Positions 60,948 to 64,000 of a DNA stretch of 64,000 bases are shown in pieces. Position 1 is the stretch's first letter; every line of letters begins with the position of its first letter. The notes under the pieces were generated by a model, which worked only from the letters and a program-made list of their open reading frames with translations, made no database searches and was not told the origin of the DNA. Source of the DNA: Rhodoferax sp. U2-2l (GTDB lineage Bacteria > Pseudomonadota > Gammaproteobacteria > Burkholderiales > Burkholderiaceae_C); contig NZ_JAJCTH010000002.1 in the NCBI RefSeq assembly GCF_020594515.1, positions 1-64,000 on the forward strand, written 5' to 3'. The position numbers were made by a program, and so were the translations under genes.

Positions 60948-61312
60948 TGTTAGCTCCTTTTCAAAAAAATGAAGGTCTGAGATATCAGCCTGGGCGAAGG
61001 CTCCAGGATCACACGTCAAAGTGTCGTTGACCTGCGGACTCGGAACGGTTCTATGAGGCTGATTCAACGGTCTAAATATTTCACCGTATGAACAGCATTG
61101 TCGCTAAATGGATTCTAGAACGCACACGCGAAATTCATGAAACACCGTTCCAATTGATCGACATCAACAATATTTGAAAAATAATTATCGAATTTCGATC
61201 AAATTCGCACAATTTGTATCGGATTTCCAACATCTCGCTGGGCGATGGTTTTTTGTCAGCCGACGGTGGTTTTGGGCTGCCCAGCTTGATGTGGGGCAAT
61301 GCCGCTGCGCCC
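60948..61312 (-). promoter_or_regulatory. pflB upstream region with FNR/ANR box
   Basis: TTGATCGACATCAA at 61154-61167 is an exact match to the FNR consensus (TTGAT-N4-ATCAA). It points to anaerobic activation of the pfl operon. A possible -10 (TAGAAT on the minus strand, 61117-61112) does not sit at the standard 41.5-bp distance, so the transcription start is undecided. The rest of the 365 bp is AT-rich near 61170-61210 and holds no gene. Confidence 0.75.
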
Positions 61313-62080
61313 TTACAGCATTTTTTCGAGAAACGCGCGGGTTCGCGGGTGTTGTGGTGCGGCAAACAGCTCACGCGCCGGGCGCGCTTCCACCACCACG
61401 CCGCCGTCCATGAACACGGCGCGCCCCGCCACTTCGCGGGCAAAGGCCATCTCGTGGGTGACTACCAGCATGGTCATGTGTTCTTCTGCCAGTTCGCGCA
61501 TGGTGCTCAGCACCTCGCCGGTCAGCTCGGGGTCGAGCGCCGAGGTGGGCTCGTCAAACAGCATGATGTCGGGCTCCATCGCCAGCGCCCGGGCAATCGC
61601 CACGCGCTGTTTTTGCCCGCCTGACAGGCGCGACGGGTAGCTGTCGCGCTTGTCATACAGGCCCACCTTGCGCAGCAGCGCCTCGGCCTTGGGCACGATC
61701 TCGTCCCGGGGGGCGCCCTTGACTGTGAGCGGCGCCTCGATCAAGTTCTGCAACACCGTCAGGTGCGGGAACAGGTTGAAGTGCTGGAACACCATGCCCA
61801 TCTTGCGGCAGACCCGGCTGATCTCGGCGGGCGGCACATAGTGGCAATGGCCCTGGGCGTCGGTGCTGACCAGCGTTTCGCCCTCGATCTCGATGGTGCC
61901 ACGGTGGATGGTTTCCAGGTGGATCAGGCAGCGCAGGAACGTGCTTTTGCCTGAGCCGGACGGGCCAATCACGGCGATCACCTCGCCCTTGTCAACGTCC
62001 AGCGAGACGCCCTTGAGCACCTCCACCGCGCCGAAACGCTTGTGCACATCGCGCGCACGGATCATCAGGCTATTCGTCAT
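61313..62080 (-). CDS. Polar amino acid ABC transporter, ATP-binding protein
   Basis: The 255-residue ATPase has Walker A GPSGSGKST, the Q-loop FQHFNLFPHLTVLQN, signature LSGGQKQRVAIARA and Walker B IMLFDEPTSALDPEL. This is the GlnQ/HisP class. It overlaps the permease end by 11 bp and completes a three-gene importer. Confidence 0.95.
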   Translation of the reverse strand: MTNSLMIRARDVHKRFGAVEVLKGVSLDVDKGEVIAVIGPSGSGKSTFLRCLIHLETIHRGTIEIEGETLVSTDAQGHCHYVPPAEISRVCRKMGMVFQHFNLFPHLTVLQNLIEAPLTVKGAPRDEIVPKAEALLRKVGLYDKRDSYPSRLSGGQKQRVAIARALAMEPDIMLFDEPTSALDPELTGEVLSTMRELAEEHMTMLVVTHEMAFAREVAGRAVFMDGGVVVEARPARELFAAPQHPRTRAFLEKML

Positions 62081-62723
62081 AAACCGCGTATTTCTTTTCC
62101 AGGCGCTGGAACCCGTAGGTCAGAACCAGGGTCATGATCAGGTAAAAAGCCGCCGCCACCACAAATGGCGAGGTGGTGAAGTCGCGCTGCACAATGCCGC
62201 GCGCAGCGCGCAGCAAGTCGTTCATGGCCAGCACGTAAATCAGCGAGGTGTCTTTCACCAGCGTGATGGTCTCGTTGCTCATCGGCGGCAGGATGCGCTT
62301 GATCACCTGCGGTAGCACGATGCGGCGCATGGTCTGCGGGTAGCTCAAACCCAGCACCTTGGCGCCTTCGTACTGGCCGCGGTCGATCGACTGGATGCCG
62401 GCGCGGAAGATCTCGGCAAAGTAGGCTGAATAGTTCAGCACAAAGGCCAGAATGGCCGACGGAAAATCCGGCAGCCGGACACCGATGATCGGGATGAACG
62501 GCAGGGCAAAGTAGATGAACAGCATCTGCAGCATCAGCGGCGTGCCGCGCATCAGCCAGATGTAGCCGTTCACCAAGCCACCCAAAAATTTGAAACGGGA
62601 GATGCGGACCAGCGCCAGCCCCAGCCCCAGCGGCACGGCCAGTACCAGCGTGATCAGGAAAACCTGCAGTGTGACCGCGCTGCCCTGCAACAGGGGCGGC
62701 AAGATGGTGGCGATGTAATCCAT
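62070..62723 (-). CDS. Polar amino acid ABC transporter, permease
   Basis: The start is MDYIATILPPLLQGSAVTLQ; 217 residues with about five helices and the HisM-type EAA loop (EIFRAGIQSIDRGQYEGAKVLGLSYPQTMRRIVLPQ). Only one permease gene is present, so it may work as a homodimer. Confidence 0.94.
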   Translation of the reverse strand: MDYIATILPPLLQGSAVTLQVFLITLVLAVPLGLGLALVRISRFKFLGGLVNGYIWLMRGTPLMLQMLFIYFALPFIPIIGVRLPDFPSAILAFVLNYSAYFAEIFRAGIQSIDRGQYEGAKVLGLSYPQTMRRIVLPQVIKRILPPMSNETITLVKDTSLIYVLAMNDLLRAARGIVQRDFTTSPFVVAAAFYLIMTLVLTYGFQRLEKKYAVYDE

Positions 62724-62811
62724 GGGGAAAGTGTCAGAGCCTCTGAAGGCAACATCCAACCGGGCAACTTGGGCGTGTCAATGTGAAGGTCATCGGTTGT
62801 TTTGGACGGGC

Positions 62812-62883
62812 TGTCATGCCGGGCTTTGACCCGGCATCCATGCTTTCGGGGTCATGGATGGCGGGCCGGAGCCCGCCATGACA
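62812..62883. repeat. REP-like palindromic element, copy C
   Basis: A 72-bp element beginning TGTCATGCCGGGC and ending CCCGCCATGACA, with two hairpins. It sits between the binding protein and permease genes of the ABC operon, where it could stabilise the upstream mRNA and set a higher level of the binding protein. Confidence 0.85.
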
Positions 62884-62900
62884 GCCGGTGGGGCGTCAGC

Positions 62901-63701
62901 TTATTTCTTGACGATGTCGCTGCCAAACCACTGGGTGGAGATTTTCGCGGCGGTGCCGTCGGCCTTCATGTCGTCGAGCGCCTTGTCGAGCTTGGCGGCC
63001 AGTTCGGTGTCGCCCTTGCGGGTGCCCACGCCATAGTCTTCGGTGCCGAAGTTTTCTTCCAGCACGCGGTATTCGCCGGGCTTCTTGCCGGTGTAATAGC
63101 GGCCCACGATTTCATCGACCACCAGCGCATCCAGGCGGCCTGCGGACAGGTCCATCAGCGCGGTCACGTTGTCGGCAAACTTCTTGAGTTCCTTGATCGA
63201 CTTGGCGGTGGCTTCGTCTTTTTGCACCGCGTCCACCGCGCTGCTGCCGTCTTGCACACCGACCACCTTGCCCGCCAGCGCCGCCTTGTTGGTGATGGGC
63301 GACTTGTCGGTCACCACCACAATCTGGTGGTTTTCCAGGTAAGGCTTGGTGAACAGGATGTTGGCCTTGCGCTCTTCGGTGATCGTCAGACCGTTCCACA
63401 ACACGTCAATGCGGTTGCCGTTGAGCTCGGACTCCTTGGCGCTCCAGTCGATCGGCTTGAAGGTGACTTCCACGCCCAGGCGCTTGCCCACTTCTTTGGC
63501 CAGGTCGATGTCAAAGCCGACCAGCTCGTTTTTTTCATCGCGAAAACCCATCGGCGGGAAGTTGTCGTCCAGGCCAATCACGATGGCTTTGGCTGCCACC
63601 GGTGCTGGGGCCGCGACCACCGGCTCTTCTTTTTTGCCACAGCCTGCCAGCACCATCGCTGCCATCAGCCCTGCCACCGTCCATAAAACACGCTTTTTCA
63701 T
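62901..63701 (-). CDS. Polar amino acid ABC transporter, substrate-binding lipoprotein
   Basis: The start is MKKRVLWTVAGLMAAMVLAGCGKK; the lipobox is LAGC (Cys21). The 266-residue protein has the family 3 opening IVIGLDDNFPPMGFRDEKNELVGFDIDLAKEVGKRL. The amino acid bound is not evident. It is the first gene of the transporter operon, separated from the permease by a REP-like element. Confidence 0.94.
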   Translation of the reverse strand: MKKRVLWTVAGLMAAMVLAGCGKKEEPVVAAPAPVAAKAIVIGLDDNFPPMGFRDEKNELVGFDIDLAKEVGKRLGVEVTFKPIDWSAKESELNGNRIDVLWNGLTITEERKANILFTKPYLENHQIVVVTDKSPITNKAALAGKVVGVQDGSSAVDAVQKDEATAKSIKELKKFADNVTALMDLSAGRLDALVVDEIVGRYYTGKKPGEYRVLEENFGTEDYGVGTRKGDTELAAKLDKALDDMKADGTAAKISTQWFGSDIVKK

Positions 63702-63814
63702 TGCTTCGTCCAGAGTTGTGAAAAGCATGAATTATCGGTGCGTTGACAGGCCGCCAAAGTGGTGTAGATTGACACCCTTGATCCCCGCCAAAAGGCTTCA
63801 CCGGAGTCACCCCC

Positions 63815-64000
63815 GTGCATGACCAACCCAACCGTCAGTTGGCGCTTGACCAATACCGGCTGCGCGCCCGGTTCTACGATGCGGAACTGGCCGCCTTTGA
63901 GCCGGTTCGGCGCCGGGCGATTGCGTGTCTGGCGCTGCAGCCTGGCGACACCGTGCTGGATGTGGGTTGCGGCACCGGCTTGAGTTTTGAGCTGCTGCAA
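63815..64000 (+). CDS. Class I SAM-dependent methyltransferase (5' part, cut by window end)
   Basis: From a GTG with GGAG eight bases upstream, 62 codons run open to the window end: HDQPNRQLALDQYRLRARFY..., then the SAM-binding motif VLDVGCGTGLSFELLQ. The family is clear but the substrate is not. It is divergent from the ABC transporter operon. Confidence 0.85.
   Translation, partial: MHDQPNRQLALDQYRLRARFYDAELAAFEPVRRRAIACLALQPGDTVLDVGCGTGLSFELLQ

Overview
The window is GC-rich and densely coded. Its gene content (YpeA, single-chain SdaA, class III alcohol dehydrogenase, OFA transporter, PPK2, many c-di-GMP enzymes, MocR/LysE and DMT amino acid exporters) suggests a Comamonadaceae betaproteobacterium, perhaps close to Rhodoferax. 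That assignment is inferred from gene content only. Pyruvate formate-lyase with an FNR-type box, together with an alternative oxidase, suggests a facultative anaerobe. I saw no tRNA, rRNA or CRISPR array.

Region 1 (1-9 kb): a minus-strand run of a histidine phosphatase, a PhzF-like protein, a class I aminotransferase, a DMT exporter, an Asp/Glu racemase and a LysE exporter, with a divergent MocR regulator. It looks like amino acid turnover and export. A 75-bp tandem repeat sits between the LysE and racemase genes. A lone sugar-binding protein follows. Region 2 (9-31 kb): mostly housekeeping genes. These are a PAS-GGDEF-EAL protein beside a TctDE-like two-component pair, cca, a molybdopterin-fold protein paired with a diguanylate cyclase, a GST overlapping slt, 5-formyl-THF cyclo-ligase, a D-amino-acid deaminase, YpeA, a TacAT-type toxin-antitoxin pair, sdaA, a lipoprotein, glmU overlapping a kinase, an Lrp regulator, a DMT transporter and glmS.

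Region 3 (31.08-45.86 kb) is the most unusual part. A 14.8-kb island starts 23 bp after the glmS stop. It is bounded by long inverted ends carrying repeated copies of a 16-bp motif and is flanked by a 5-bp direct duplication (AACAC). Site and architecture resemble Tn7-type insertion at attTn7, but no tns genes are present. Cargo: formaldehyde detoxification (frmR, frmA, S-formylglutathione hydrolase); a PepSY/response regulator/kinase set divergent from an SHP-DHC-PepSY-flavocytochrome operon; IS66 and IS21 fragments; a DszB-like desulfinase homologue; and an OsmC-YcaO fusion.

Region 4 (45.9-64 kb): a hydrolase with a glycine-zipper leader, a small receiver protein, a 24-residue membrane peptide, a cysteine-less Rrf2 regulator followed by an alternative oxidase, a diguanylate cyclase, a Crp/Fnr regulator, a PHB-depolymerase-like esterase, gpmI divergent from ppk2, mtfA, the pflB-pflA-CBS-OFA operon with a perfect FNR box upstream, a polar amino acid ABC transporter, and the start of a methyltransferase cut by the window end. 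At least two copies of a 72-bp REP-like palindromic element lie between genes.
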